A DNA stretch of 64,000 bases from positions 1-64,000 of the forward strand of contig NZ_PKDG01000013.1 in NCBI RefSeq assembly GCF_002863005.1. The letters are read 5' to 3'. The position numbers and the translations under genes are program-made. Position 1 is the stretch's first letter. Every line of letters begins with the position of its first letter. This document shows, piece by piece, positions 31,353 through 40,745 of the stretch. Source of the stretch: Pseudoxanthomonas sp. (GTDB lineage: Bacteria; Pseudomonadota; Gammaproteobacteria; Xanthomonadales; Xanthomonadaceae). Under the pieces are notes generated by a model. The model was not told the DNA's origin. It did not search any database and worked only from the letters and a program-made list of their open reading frames with translations.

Positions 31353-32907
31353 AGACCTGACGGTCCGTCTGCGCGCGCGTTCGGACTGGGAAGCCGTCGA
31401 ACTGGGCATGGCACTGGTACGGCGGCATGCCGGGGCGGTCTGGAGGCCGTGGCTGTGGCTGACCCTGCCGGTGTTCGCGCTGCTCAACCTCGGTGCCTGG
31501 TGGATCGACCGCATCTGGCTGGCTGCGGTGGTGATGTGGTGGCTGAAGCCCGCGTTCGACCGCATTCCGCTGTACGTGGTCTCGCGCGCCGTGTTCGGCA
31601 GCGTGCCCGGCACGCGCGCGACCCTGCGGGCGCAGTTGGGCTGGGGCACGCGCATGCTGCCGCACCTGCTCACGTGGCGCCGCTTCAGTCCGGTGCGTTC
31701 GCTGTACATGCCGATCGACCTGCTGGAGGGCGTGCAGGGCGAACGCCTGCGCCAGCGTCGCCGCGTGCTGGGCGGCGATGCGTACAGCACCGGCATCCTG
31801 CTGACCTGGATCTGCCTGCTGTTCCAGGGGGTGCTGATGCTGGGCGGGGCCATGGCCGTGGTCATGTACCTGCCGCAGGACCTGTTGCCGGACAGCGTGC
31901 AGGCGGCGTTCCGCGTGGCCGCGCTGGAGTGGCCGGTATGGTTCCAGCTGGCCTGGAACGCGCTGGCGTGGGCGGCGATCAGCGTGGTCGAACCGTTCTA
32001 CGTAGGCGCCGGCTTCGGCCTGTACCTCAACCGGCGCACGCAGATCGAGGCCTGGGACCTGGAGATCGTGTTCCGCAAGCTGCGCGCGCGCCTGGCGGCG
32101 GCCGCACCGCTGGTCCTGGTCGCGGCGCTGTGGATGGGCATGGCCGGCGGCGCCGACGCGCAGGAGCGCCATGGCGCGCCGGATACAGCGCCCGTGCCCG
32201 AGGCCACTGCGCCCGACGCGGCGCCGACGCCGCCCACCCTGCCCATCGTGTTCGGCGAACAGCGGGTCGATGACAGCGCCTTCCGCAAGGCGGCCGACCA
32301 GGCCTACCGCGATCCAGACCTCGACCGCACGCTCGTGCAGTCCAACTGGGAGCGCCGCAACGCCGGGCAGGAAGCGCCCGAGGAAGCGCCCGATCGCGAC
32401 AACGCGTTGCTGGCCGGCATCGGCAACGTGCTGGCCTTCGTCGGCGAGTGGGGACTCTGGCTGGTCGTGGGCGTACTGGTGGCGGTGCTGCTCGCGACGG
32501 TGCGCCACTGGTGGCCGTGGATGCGCGGCATCGCGCGCGGCCCGGTCGCCGCGCCCGACGCACCGCAGACGGATGCGCTGGTGCTGCCCGAGGCGCTGCC
32601 CGACGACATCGCCACGGCCGCGCGCCGGCTGTGGCGCGAAGGTCGCCCGCGCCACGCGCTTGCGCTGCTCTACCGCGCCAGCGTGGACAGCATGAGCCAG
32701 CGCGCCGACATCGTGCTGCCGCCCGGGGCCACCGAGGCCGAATGCCTGCGTGCCTCGCGCCGCATGCCGCAGGCGGAAGACCGGCAGAGTTTCGCGCGCA
32801 TGGTGCGGACGTGGCAGTACGCCGCCTACGCGGAACGCCTGCCGGCCGAAGACGAGTTCGACGCGCTGGTGGGCGAACTGCAGCAACGCTACGGGTGGGC
32901 GACATGA
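31342..32907 (+). CDS. DUF4129-domain membrane protein
   Basis: 521 residues: an amino-terminal half with several membrane segments (WRPWLWLTLPVFALLNLGAW; YSTGILLTWICLLFQGVLML), then a periplasmic linker, another helix (WGLWLVVGVLVAVLLATV), and a C-terminal DUF4129 domain (AARRLWREGRPRHALALLYR, SMSQRADIVLPPGATEAECL, EFDALVGELQQRY). DUF4129 occurs with MoxR/DUF58 and in some transglutaminase fusions. No transglutaminase is present here. Confidence 0.88.
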   Translation: MRIEDLTVRLRARSDWEAVELGMALVRRHAGAVWRPWLWLTLPVFALLNLGAWWIDRIWLAAVVMWWLKPAFDRIPLYVVSRAVFGSVPGTRATLRAQLGWGTRMLPHLLTWRRFSPVRSLYMPIDLLEGVQGERLRQRRRVLGGDAYSTGILLTWICLLFQGVLMLGGAMAVVMYLPQDLLPDSVQAAFRVAALEWPVWFQLAWNALAWAAISVVEPFYVGAGFGLYLNRRTQIEAWDLEIVFRKLRARLAAAAPLVLVAALWMGMAGGADAQERHGAPDTAPVPEATAPDAAPTPPTLPIVFGEQRVDDSAFRKAADQAYRDPDLDRTLVQSNWERRNAGQEAPEEAPDRDNALLAGIGNVLAFVGEWGLWLVVGVLVAVLLATVRHWWPWMRGIARGPVAAPDAPQTDALVLPEALPDDIATAARRLWREGRPRHALALLYRASVDSMSQRADIVLPPGATEAECLRASRRMPQAEDRQSFARMVRTWQYAAYAERLPAEDEFDALVGELQQRYGWAT

Positions 32908-34103
32908 CCTCCGCACGCCACAAGGGCCGGTGGGTGGGCGCGGGCCTGATGGTCCTGCTGCTCGTGGCGGTGCTGCTGGTGCTGTGGTTCCGCCACACGT
33001 TCCATCGGGTCGAGAAGACGTTGTACCTGCCGCCCTCCGGAGAGGCCGCCTACAACCCGCTGTATGCGCTGGCGAAGACACTGGAAGCGGACGGCGTGAA
33101 GGTCAACGCGCGCCAGCGCCTGATGCTTGACGACAACATGCTCGCCCCCGGCGACACGCTGCTGCTGTTCAACGATCCGCGCGCGCTGTCGCCGCCGGAG
33201 GCCGAACGCCTGCTGGAGTGGGTGGAAGGAGGCGGCCACCTGCTGATCCGCACGCCCTTGTATTCGCCGGGCGAAGACCTGTCCGGACGGGACGCGACGC
33301 CGCCCGCGATGCTGGACCTGCTGTCGGCGTGGCTGGTGGACGAGGGCCCCCGATGCGAAGACCTCCAGGTGGAGGGCGAAGGCCACCACGTCGAGTTCTG
33401 CCGCGGCCGCCGCTTCGTCTTTGACGACGTGGTGCCCGAGCTGGCCTGGGGTGACCTGCAGGCCGGCTACGTCTATGCGCGCCTGGCGGTGGGCAAGGGC
33501 CATGTCGACGTGCTGGCCGACTTCGACTTCCTCGCCAACACCGCCGCGCGCGGCTTCCTGCAGGACACGCCGGATGTCGCGCCGTCCGGCGGCCTGCGCG
33601 ACGGTCCGCACCGCGCGCTGGCGCGGCAGGTGCTGGCGCCCAACTATGGCCAGGGCACGATGCACCTGGTCTACGCGGCGGAAATGCCATCGTTGTGGCG
33701 CACCCTCTACCTGCAGGGCTGGATGGTGTGGGCGCCGTTGCTGCTCGCCCTGCTGGCCTGGCTGTGGATGCGCATGCAGCGCTTTGGTCCACCGGTGCCG
33801 TCGCCAGCCGGCGAGCGACGCTCGTTGCTCGAACATGTCCGCGCCAGCGGCGAACATCTCTATCGCTACGGTCGCGGCGTGATGCTCTATTCCGCCGTCC
33901 GGCAGGCGTTCCTGGCGCGCCTGCGTCGGCGCGATCCGGTCGCCGCCGCGCTCGCCGGCGAGCCGCAGGTCGCGGCCATCGCCGAACGTACCGGCCAGCC
34001 CGCCGACCGTGTCCGCACCGCCCTCAACGTCCCTGCCTCGCACGACCGGCAGGCTTTCCGCGACCGCATCGCCCTGTTGATCCAACTGAGAAACCGCCTA
34101 TGA
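32904..34103 (+). CDS. DUF4350-domain membrane protein
   Basis: 399 residues: an N-terminal helix (VGAGLMVLLLVAVLLVLWFR), a periplasmic DUF4350 (GldG-like) domain (YNPLYALAKTLEADGVKVNA; GDTLLLFNDPRALSPPEAER; GGGHLLIRTPLYSP), and a second helix near residue 280 (LYLQGWMVWAPLLLALLAWL) with a cytoplasmic helical tail. It is the standard partner between DUF4129 and MoxR. ATGA overlaps occur at both ends. Confidence 0.88.
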   Translation: MTSARHKGRWVGAGLMVLLLVAVLLVLWFRHTFHRVEKTLYLPPSGEAAYNPLYALAKTLEADGVKVNARQRLMLDDNMLAPGDTLLLFNDPRALSPPEAERLLEWVEGGGHLLIRTPLYSPGEDLSGRDATPPAMLDLLSAWLVDEGPRCEDLQVEGEGHHVEFCRGRRFVFDDVVPELAWGDLQAGYVYARLAVGKGHVDVLADFDFLANTAARGFLQDTPDVAPSGGLRDGPHRALARQVLAPNYGQGTMHLVYAAEMPSLWRTLYLQGWMVWAPLLLALLAWLWMRMQRFGPPVPSPAGERRSLLEHVRASGEHLYRYGRGVMLYSAVRQAFLARLRRRDPVAAALAGEPQVAAIAERTGQPADRVRTALNVPASHDRQAFRDRIALLIQLRNRL

Positions 34104-35101
34104 ACGACGAGACCGCCGCCGCGCCGCCCGCGCTTCCGCCGATGCCCGGCAACGCGCTGTCCCAGCGCGTCGAAGCCGTGCGCGACGAAGTGTCCAAGGC
34201 CTTCATCGGACAGCCCGACGTGCTGGACCAGATCCTGATCGCGCTGCTTGCCGGCGGCCACGTGCTGATCGAAGGCGTACCCGGCCTCGGCAAGACGCTG
34301 CTGGTGCGTGCGCTGTCGCAGGCGCTGGAGCTGACCTACGCGCGCGTGCAGTTCACGCCCGACCTGATGCCCAGCGACGTCAGCGGCCATGCCGTCTACG
34401 ACCCGAAGACGGAGAGCTTCCAGATCCGCCGCGGTCCGGTGTTCACCAACATCCTGCTGGCCGACGAGATCAACCGCGCGCCGGCCAAGACCCAGTCCGC
34501 CCTGCTGGAAGTGATGCAGGAAGGGCAGGTCACGATCGAAGGCACGTCGTTCGCGCTGTCGCCACCGTTCATCGCACTGGCCACGCAGAACCCGGTGGAG
34601 CAGGAAGGCACGTATCCGCTGCCGGAAGCGCAGCTGGACCGCTTCCTGCTGAAGGTGCTGATCGACTACCCGGCGCTGGAAGACGAGAAGCGCATGGTCG
34701 ATGCCATCACCACGGGTCGCACCGCCGCCGACTTCGATCTGTCGCAGGTGAAGCGCGTCGTCGGTGCGGCCGACATCGCTGCGATGCAGCGGGAGACCGC
34801 TGCGATCCGTGTGGATCCGGAAGTCATCGACTACGCCGTGCGCATCGTCGCCGCCACCCGCAAATGGCCAGGCATTTCGCTCGGCGCGGGGCCGCGCGGC
34901 AGCATCGCCCTGGTACGCGCGGCGCGTGCGCAGGCCGTGCTGCAGGGACGCGATTTCGTCACGCCCGACGACGTGCGCGACATCGCCCGCCCCGCATTGC
35001 GCCACCGCATCACCCTCGCCCCCGAACTGCAGATCGAAGGACAGTCGCCGGACGATGCGCTGCGTGCGCTGCTGGCGAAGGTGGACGCGCCCCGCAAATG
35101 A
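34100..35101 (+). CDS. MoxR-family AAA+ ATPase
   Basis: 333 residues with Walker A EGVPGLGKTLL (Lys65), Walker B NILLADEINRAPAKTQSALL, the MoxR segment ALATQNPVEQEGTYPLPEAQ and an AAA-lid domain at the C-terminus. MoxR ATPases act as chaperones or metal inserters together with DUF58/VWA proteins, here probably the next gene. It overlaps both neighbours by ATGA. Confidence 0.95.
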   Translation: MNDETAAAPPALPPMPGNALSQRVEAVRDEVSKAFIGQPDVLDQILIALLAGGHVLIEGVPGLGKTLLVRALSQALELTYARVQFTPDLMPSDVSGHAVYDPKTESFQIRRGPVFTNILLADEINRAPAKTQSALLEVMQEGQVTIEGTSFALSPPFIALATQNPVEQEGTYPLPEAQLDRFLLKVLIDYPALEDEKRMVDAITTGRTAADFDLSQVKRVVGAADIAAMQRETAAIRVDPEVIDYAVRIVAATRKWPGISLGAGPRGSIALVRAARAQAVLQGRDFVTPDDVRDIARPALRHRITLAPELQIEGQSPDDALRALLAKVDAPRK

Positions 35102-36396
35102 GGCCGGCGCCGCTGCTCATCGCCCTGATCGCAGGCTGGGGACTGGCCGGCCTGGCCGTGCCTTTCCTCGGCTGGCCGTTGTGGCAGTGGCAGCTGGCCG
35201 GCGCGGCGGTGCTGGTGGTCGCCGCGCTCGATGCCTGGGGGCTGCGCGCCCGTCCCACGCCCGAGGCCACGCGCGAGATTCCTGATGCGCTGCCGCTGGG
35301 CATCGAGCGCGATGTCGCGCTGGGCTTCGAGTCGCGGGTGCGCCAGCGGCTGGATGTGTTCGACCTGCATCCGGGCGGCTGGGCATCGACAGGCCTGCCG
35401 CGCCGGCTGGCACTGGCGCCCATGTCGGCGACCCGCATCACCTATCGCCTGCGTCCTGCCGCGCGCGGCGATGCCCACTTCGACGGCGTGCAGCTGCGCC
35501 TGCATTCCCGGCTGGCGTTGTGGCGGCAATCGCGGGTCGCCGGCATGCCGCAGCGGGTACGCGTGTATCCGAACTTCGCACCGCTGACGCGTTTCGCACT
35601 CTTCAGCGCGGAGCAGGCCTCCCGCCTGGTGGGCGCGCACCTCAAGCGGCGCCGTGGCGAAGGCACCGACTTCCACCAGATGCGCGAGTACCGCGTCGGC
35701 GACAGCCTGCGCCAGGTCGACTGGAAGGCCACCGCGCGCTCGCGCAAGCTGATCTCGCGCGAGTACCAGGACGAGAAGAACCAGCAGCTGGTCATGCTGA
35801 TCGACACCGGTCGCCGGATGATGGCGCGCGAGGACGAACTGGGCCATTTCGACCACGTGCTCAATGCGTCGCTCGTCGTGTCCTACCTGGCGTTGCGCCA
35901 GGGCGATGGCGTGGGGCTGTTCGCCGCCGGCGGCGACAGCCGCTGGGTCGCGCCGCAACGCGGCATGGCCGCCATCGATACGCTGCTGCGCGCCAGCTAC
36001 GACCTGCAACCGCGCCCCGTGGCCACCGATTACCTGGCCGCCGCCACCGAACTGAGCCTGCGGCAGCGTCGTCGTGCCTTGGTGATGCTGGTCACCAATG
36101 TCCGCGACGAGGATATCGACGACCTGCTCGCCGCGGTGCGCCTGCTGCAGAAGCGGCACCTGGTCTGCGTGGCCAGCCTGCGCGAAACGTCGCTGGACGA
36201 GGCGCTGGACGACGACGTGCGCGATCTGCAGGGCGCGATCCATGCCGGCGCGGTCGCGCGATACCTCGAGCAGCGCACGGCCGCGCACGAGGCGCTTCGC
36301 AGCCATCGCGTCATGGTGCTGGACGTCACCGCCGACGAACTCCCCGCGGCGCTGGTGGAACGCTATCTGGCCGTCAAGCGGGACGGGGTGCTGTAG
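35098..36396 (+). CDS. DUF58 (VWA-like) protein
   Basis: 432 residues: two N-terminal membrane helices (PLLIALIAGWGLAGLAVPFL and the next 20 residues), a periplasmic stretch, then the DUF58 motif GTDFHQMREYRVGDSLRQVD with WKATARSRKL, and a von Willebrand-like region (VMLIDTGRRMMAREDELGHF). DUF58 proteins are the binding partners of MoxR ATPases. It is the sixth gene of the operon; the next begins 7 bp later. Confidence 0.93.
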   Translation: MRPAPLLIALIAGWGLAGLAVPFLGWPLWQWQLAGAAVLVVAALDAWGLRARPTPEATREIPDALPLGIERDVALGFESRVRQRLDVFDLHPGGWASTGLPRRLALAPMSATRITYRLRPAARGDAHFDGVQLRLHSRLALWRQSRVAGMPQRVRVYPNFAPLTRFALFSAEQASRLVGAHLKRRRGEGTDFHQMREYRVGDSLRQVDWKATARSRKLISREYQDEKNQQLVMLIDTGRRMMAREDELGHFDHVLNASLVVSYLALRQGDGVGLFAAGGDSRWVAPQRGMAAIDTLLRASYDLQPRPVATDYLAAATELSLRQRRRALVMLVTNVRDEDIDDLLAAVRLLQKRHLVCVASLRETSLDEALDDDVRDLQGAIHAGAVARYLEQRTAAHEALRSHRVMVLDVTADELPAALVERYLAVKRDGVL

Positions 36397-36403
36397 CGTG
36401 GGC

Positions 36404-37426
36404 ATGCGGGCGCTCGCTGCGTGTCTGCTGCTGGGGGCGACCGGCCTGTCCGGCGCAGGCGAAGACGCGGCCGGCGTCGAACGCATCCGGCTGCAATCGG
36501 ATGCGGTGGTCGTCGAGATCACGCCATCGCTCGGCGGCCGCGTTCTGCACGTGAGCCGCGTCGGGCGCCGCAACCTGATCAAGATCGGCGAGCCGGTCGC
36601 CTCGCAACCAACGCCACGGGTGGCTGCGGATGCGGACGACATCGGCTATCTCGGCCACGATGTCTGGATGGGTCCGCAGCGCGGCTGGTGGTCCGACCAG
36701 GATGCGAATCCGTCGCGGCGCGACGAGAAAGCGGTCTGGCCGCCGGATCCCTACCTGGCATTCGCGCGGACGCGGGTGATCGCGCGCTCACCGGACCGGC
36801 TCGTGCTCGAGGGCGTCGACAGCCCGGTCACCGGCGTGCGCTTGCTGAAATCGTTCGCGTTCGATCCTGCGGATCCCGCCACCGTCGTGGTGACGGCGAC
36901 CGCCCGCAACATCCGCGACCGTCCTCTCGCCCGTGACCTGTGGTTCAACACGCGCACGTCCGCCGCGACGCGCGTCTACGTGCCGGTCGCCGATGCGCGC
37001 GACGTGCGGGTGGAGGGCGCAGTGGACGCCGTGCCCGCCTGGCGGATCGACGCGGGCGTGTTCGCGTTCCTGCCCCCGCCACCGGCCACGGCGATGCGTC
37101 GCGGCAAGGTGTTACTGCAGCCGTCGGCGGGCTGGATGGCCGGCTTCGCGCAGGGCCAGGCGTTCGTGATCCGTTTCGACCTGCAACCGTGCGAGGCCAT
37201 CCATCCCGACCATGGCCAGGTCGAGCTGTATCTCGACCACGCCCGCGACCTCCGCGCCGGACTGCTGGAAATGGAAATGCACGCGCCGTTCCGCACGCTC
37301 GCCCCGGGCGCGGCGATGCAGGCGCGCGAGCGCTGGACCGTCCTGCCCTACGAAGGGCCGGAGACGCAGGACGCGCAGGTCGCGTTCCTGTGCCAACGCC
37401 TGGACCTTTGCGCCGTCGCCGAGTGA
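36404..37426 (+). CDS. DUF4380-family exported protein
   Basis: 340 residues with a signal peptide (MRALAACLLLGATGLSGAG). The body is a beta sandwich of aldose-epimerase-like look: VVEITPSLGGRVLHVSRVGR, then GYLGHDVWMGPQRGWW, the family's metabolite-binding type start. DUF4380 proteins are probably carbohydrate-related; no activity is known. An ATG at 36404 and a GTG at 36398 are both in frame; the signal peptide starts at the ATG. Its position at the end of a MoxR operon is unusual. Confidence 0.7.
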   Translation: MRALAACLLLGATGLSGAGEDAAGVERIRLQSDAVVVEITPSLGGRVLHVSRVGRRNLIKIGEPVASQPTPRVAADADDIGYLGHDVWMGPQRGWWSDQDANPSRRDEKAVWPPDPYLAFARTRVIARSPDRLVLEGVDSPVTGVRLLKSFAFDPADPATVVVTATARNIRDRPLARDLWFNTRTSAATRVYVPVADARDVRVEGAVDAVPAWRIDAGVFAFLPPPPATAMRRGKVLLQPSAGWMAGFAQGQAFVIRFDLQPCEAIHPDHGQVELYLDHARDLRAGLLEMEMHAPFRTLAPGAAMQARERWTVLPYEGPETQDAQVAFLCQRLDLCAVAE

Positions 37427-37439
37427 GGCCTGGCGCGCG

Positions 37440-38213
37440 TCAGCGCCGGTCGTCGATGCCCCTGCCCGTCGCGGTCCACCACAGACCGCCGTAAAGATGC
37501 GCCAGATAGGCGGGATCGTCGTACAGCGCCGGCGTGTGTCCGAGTGCCGTGACGAAGACGCGGCCACCGTCGTAAGCGTGGTACCAGGCGACGGGATGAT
37601 CCTTGCCCATGCCCCGCGCCACCTGCCCGGGCCAGATGCGGGTCGGGTCGTAGGTGGACTCGTCCACGCTCAACACCGTCCGCAGGCCGGGCACGAGCGG
37701 GTCATGGAATTCGTACCACTCGTCCGTCCAGATCCAGCGCGACGGCAGGTTGAATGTCGCCGGGAACGAGGGATCGTCCACGCGCACCGTCGCCGTCTGC
37801 ACCATCGGGTGGACCCGGAACGAGCGGCCGATCAGTTTCTCGAACCAGGGCCACTCGCCGGGCGGGTTGAAGATCAGTGCGCGATGCACCGCCATCACGC
37901 CGCCCCCCGCGCGGACGTAGGCCTCGAGCCTGCCGCGCTGTGCCCCCTTCAGTTCATCGCCCGGCGTGTTGAGGAGCACCACGGCCGCATACGGCGAGAG
38001 GTCGCCGTCGAACGGCGTGCTGTTCCACGACCAGGTCAGGTCGAAGCCGTGCACCTGCGCCATGCGTTCGAACTGCGGCTTGGCGACCACGGCGTAGTCA
38101 TGGTGATAACGGTTGGGGATGGCGACGACCAGCAGCTTGAAAGCGCCCTGTGCGAACGCCGGCACGGCGAAGCAGGCAAGGCACACGAGCACCGACAACA
38201 GGAAGCGTTTCAT
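37440..38213 (-). CDS. ThuA-like domain protein, exported
   Basis: 257 residues with a signal peptide (MKRFLLSVLVCLACFAVPAF, then AQG). The ThuA (class I glutamine amidotransferase-like) fold shows VVLLNTPGDELKGAQRGRLE, then AYVRAGGGVMAVHRALI and WYHAYDGGRVFVTALGHTP. ThuA proteins take part in trehalose or disaccharide use; exported members are common in xanthomonads. TAGCAT at 38225-38220 (minus strand) is six bases before the ATG, again suggesting a leaderless mRNA. It is convergent with the DUF4380 gene, 13 bp apart. Confidence 0.88.
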   Translation of the reverse strand: MKRFLLSVLVCLACFAVPAFAQGAFKLLVVAIPNRYHHDYAVVAKPQFERMAQVHGFDLTWSWNSTPFDGDLSPYAAVVLLNTPGDELKGAQRGRLEAYVRAGGGVMAVHRALIFNPPGEWPWFEKLIGRSFRVHPMVQTATVRVDDPSFPATFNLPSRWIWTDEWYEFHDPLVPGLRTVLSVDESTYDPTRIWPGQVARGMGKDHPVAWYHAYDGGRVFVTALGHTPALYDDPAYLAHLYGGLWWTATGRGIDDRR

Positions 38214-38292
38214 GCCGCCATGCTAGCCCGACGACGAAGCGCGCGGCATCGCGGCGCTATTCCGTTTGCGGTGCCGCCTATGCGGATATCGC

Positions 38293-38643
38293 CTACGCAG
38301 CGTGCGTGGCCTGCATCGCCTTGCAGGCACCCCAGGCCAGCATGACCAGGCCAACGGCGGAGACGAGGCCGATCAGCATGCCGAGGGCACTGAACAGACC
38401 CATCATGCCGCTCACCGATGCATAGCCATCGGTCGCGTGGTTGATCACCCAGGCCTGCCACACGCTCATCGCGCCGCGCAGCAGGGTGGTGAGCAGCATC
38501 AGCGAGATGCCGGCCAGCGCCAGTTTGCGACCGGGTACCGGTGGCGCCCACATCGCCAGCATCGCGGTACCGGCCACGCAGGCCAGCAGGTCGGGCAACT
38601 GGTAGCCGAGCATCGTCAGCAATTGGGTGAGGAATCCGTCCAT
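38293..38643 (-). CDS. Small membrane protein
   Basis: 116 residues, mostly hydrophobic, with three or four membrane helices (LGYQLPDLLACVAGTAMLAM; LALAGISLMLLTTLLRGAMS; MMGLFSALGMLIGLVSAVGL). No family is recognised. GGAGACATGC before the ATG at 38643 supports the start. A TATACA-like -10 lies about 30 nt upstream. Confidence 0.7.
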   Translation of the reverse strand: MDGFLTQLLTMLGYQLPDLLACVAGTAMLAMWAPPVPGRKLALAGISLMLLTTLLRGAMSVWQAWVINHATDGYASVSGMMGLFSALGMLIGLVSAVGLVMLAWGACKAMQATHAA

Positions 38644-38709
38644 GCATGTCTCCGTGCCGATGGACATCCAATGTATAGCAAAGCCAGGCACGGCTTCACC
38701 CTGCCGGGT

Positions 38710-39591
38710 TCATTCGTCTGTCGTCTGTCGTGCCTGGCGGCGGATGCGAGGTTCTTCGTCGGGCGTGAGGTGGTGGATAGCCGAGGGCGAAGGCGCCAGC
38801 ATCGTCAGCGTCGAGGTCGCCGGTTCGTAACGCGCCACGTACTGCCGCATGCCGATGTACAGCATGCCCGCGCGCTCGTTCCAGGCCGAAGAACGGGGGT
38901 GGAAAAAGCGCCAGGGTGCCTTGGGCAGAACCACACGCAGGCCGGACGTTGCGTCGACACGCACCAAGGCGTCGTGCAGGGCGATCAGCAGGTCGTCGCG
39001 TTCGGTAACGGAGACGGTCAGGGGAGCACCGGGCAGGTGCATGAGCGTCGTGGCTTGCCACCTGTCCAGGGACTTGTCGAGCGCGACCACAGTGCCTCGC
39101 GACGATCCCAGGTGCGCAAGGCCTTCGATGGCATGCCATCGGTCCTTCCATTCGAAGAACGCCACGACATGGTCGGAGGACACGGGATAACGCGTCGCCC
39201 CATCGACGCTGTACCAGTACAGCACGGCGCCGAACTCCCCGTTGTTGAAGGCCACCAGCCAACCATCGTCGACACGCTGGACGATGACGCCGTCATCGTA
39301 CTGGCCGGGCGAAGGCAGGAACGAGGGCCGGCCGGCCGCCGGGCTGGAGCGGGACAGGCGGATGGCGACAATGGCGTCGTCGCGCTGGTCCACCCGCCAG
39401 GACACGGGCGAATAGTTACCCGCGTACTCCCAGACAAGACGATCTTCGTGCGATGCCTCCGGCGGAACGGGAATCTCGACCCACGCGTTCAGTGGGGGAG
39501 CGAGGGTGGAGGCGCCGTCGTCCGCCGACGCAGCGAACGAGAGCGCGAACAGCCCTCCGCATGCGAGTCCGCGTAGCAGGCCAGCCTTCAA
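38710..39591 (-). CDS. Exported beta-rich hypothetical protein
   Basis: 293 residues starting at a TTG whose bases overlap the aroE stop (TTGA). The N-terminus is a signal peptide ([20 protein letters not shown], then SADD). The mature part has repeated short strands with aromatic and Asp residues ([51 protein letters not shown]), suggesting a beta-propeller, but no named repeat. The TTG start is supported by position of the signal peptide and by coupling to aroE. Confidence 0.7.
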   Translation of the reverse strand: MKAGLLRGLACGGLFALSFAASADDGASTLAPPLNAWVEIPVPPEASHEDRLVWEYAGNYSPVSWRVDQRDDAIVAIRLSRSSPAAGRPSFLPSPGQYDDGVIVQRVDDGWLVAFNNGEFGAVLYWYSVDGATRYPVSSDHVVAFFEWKDRWHAIEGLAHLGSSRGTVVALDKSLDRWQATTLMHLPGAPLTVSVTERDDLLIALHDALVRVDATSGLRVVLPKAPWRFFHPRSSAWNERAGMLYIGMRQYVARYEPATSTLTMLAPSPSAIHHLTPDEEPRIRRQARQTTDE

Positions 39592-40436
39592 TCCGCCGTC
39601 ACCAGCACCTTGTCTTTGTCGCGCAGCGCGGCATAGACCGCATCGGTCTCCGGGCGCACGCCGTGCCAGTGCTCGAACGCTTCGGCCGCCTGCTCCACCA
39701 GCATGCCGAGCCCGTCCACCGCATCGTGGCAACCGGCCGCGCGGGCCCAGGCAAGGAACGGGATCGCGGCCTCGCCATAGTTGAGGTCGACCGCCAGCGT
39801 GCGCGGGGTGGCCAGGGTGAACGGCAGGGAGAACGCACCCTGGTCCTGGCGCGCGGCGGAGGTCGCATTGACGATCAGCGAGAAGTCGCCGAGATCGCGC
39901 AGGTCGTTCCAGTAGCGGGAGTGCGCGCGATCCGGTTCGCCCAGCGCATCGGCCAAGGCATCGGCCCGTTCCGCGGTCCGGTTGACGATGATCAGTTCGC
40001 TGATGCCGGCATCCAGCAAGGCGGGCGCGACGCCGCGTGCCGCACCACCGGCGCCGAGCAGCAGCGCGCGCCGCGCGCGCAGGTCCAGTCCGTGGCGGCC
40101 GGTCAGGTCGCGCACCAGGCCGGCGCCGTCGGTGTTGTCGCCGTTCCATTGGCCGTCGTGGTGGGTCAGCGTGTTCACCGCACCGGCGCGCCGCGCGCGA
40201 TCGCTGGTCTGCGCGCAGATCGCGAAAGCGGCTTCCTTCAACGGCAGGGTGACGTTCGCACCCACGCCGCCGTCGCCCGCGAACCGGTCGAGCGTCGCGA
40301 CGAAATCGTGCGGTGCGGTGTCGATGGCGGTGTAGTCCAGCGCGATGCCGACCTGCTGCGCGAATGCGGCGTGGATGCGCGGCGACAGCGAGTGGGCGAC
40401 GGGATGGCCGAAGACGGCGTAGCGCTGGCTGGTCAT
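39588..40436 (-). CDS. aroE: Shikimate dehydrogenase
   Basis: 282 residues starting [20 protein letters not shown], with shikimate-binding [13 protein letters not shown] (catalytic Lys), GAVNTL and [10 protein letters not shown], the NADP-binding loop [20 protein letters not shown] for NADP specificity, and a C-terminal [18 protein letters not shown]. It reduces 3-dehydroshikimate to shikimate with NADPH. The downstream gene overlaps its stop codon. Confidence 0.96.
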   Translation of the reverse strand: MTSQRYAVFGHPVAHSLSPRIHAAFAQQVGIALDYTAIDTAPHDFVATLDRFAGDGGVGANVTLPLKEAAFAICAQTSDRARRAGAVNTLTHHDGQWNGDNTDGAGLVRDLTGRHGLDLRARRALLLGAGGAARGVAPALLDAGISELIIVNRTAERADALADALGEPDRAHSRYWNDLRDLGDFSLIVNATSAARQDQGAFSLPFTLATPRTLAVDLNYGEAAIPFLAWARAAGCHDAVDGLGMLVEQAAEAFEHWHGVRPETDAVYAALRDKDKVLVTAD

Positions 40437-40745
40437 GGTGCGGATCCCCGTCTGCAGTCGTTGTCCGCAGTCTACGCGCGCCCGCGTCGGCTTGACAGGC
40501 GCGACGGTGCGCCGCACTGTGCCGCCGCCGAAGAGGGCGCGCCAGGGATCGAGGCGACGGCAGGCCGGACGGGGAGTACCGGTCGCCTCCCATCGAAACG
40601 CTGTCACTGCGGGCCTTGCGTCGACCGACGACGGAGCGCGCAGTCCGCGCGCAAGCTTCCGGCAAGGATGCTCACGATTCACCGATCCGCCCCGCCGGTA
40701 CCGCAAGGACGCGGGGATTCCACCACCACCGAAAGGGGAAACCTC
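40437..40745. other. Divergent intergenic region aroE / outer-membrane protein gene
   Basis: About 310 bp without a credible gene. A consensus TTGACA stands at 40492-40497 (plus strand) but has no good -10 partner at 16-18 bp. On the minus strand a TAGACT lies about 40 nt before aroE. Confidence 0.4.

Noticed and set aside
40492-40520. TTGACA as a promoter of the outer-membrane protein gene
   Set aside because: No -10-like hexamer at 16-18 bp; kept only as a remark in the intergenic entry.
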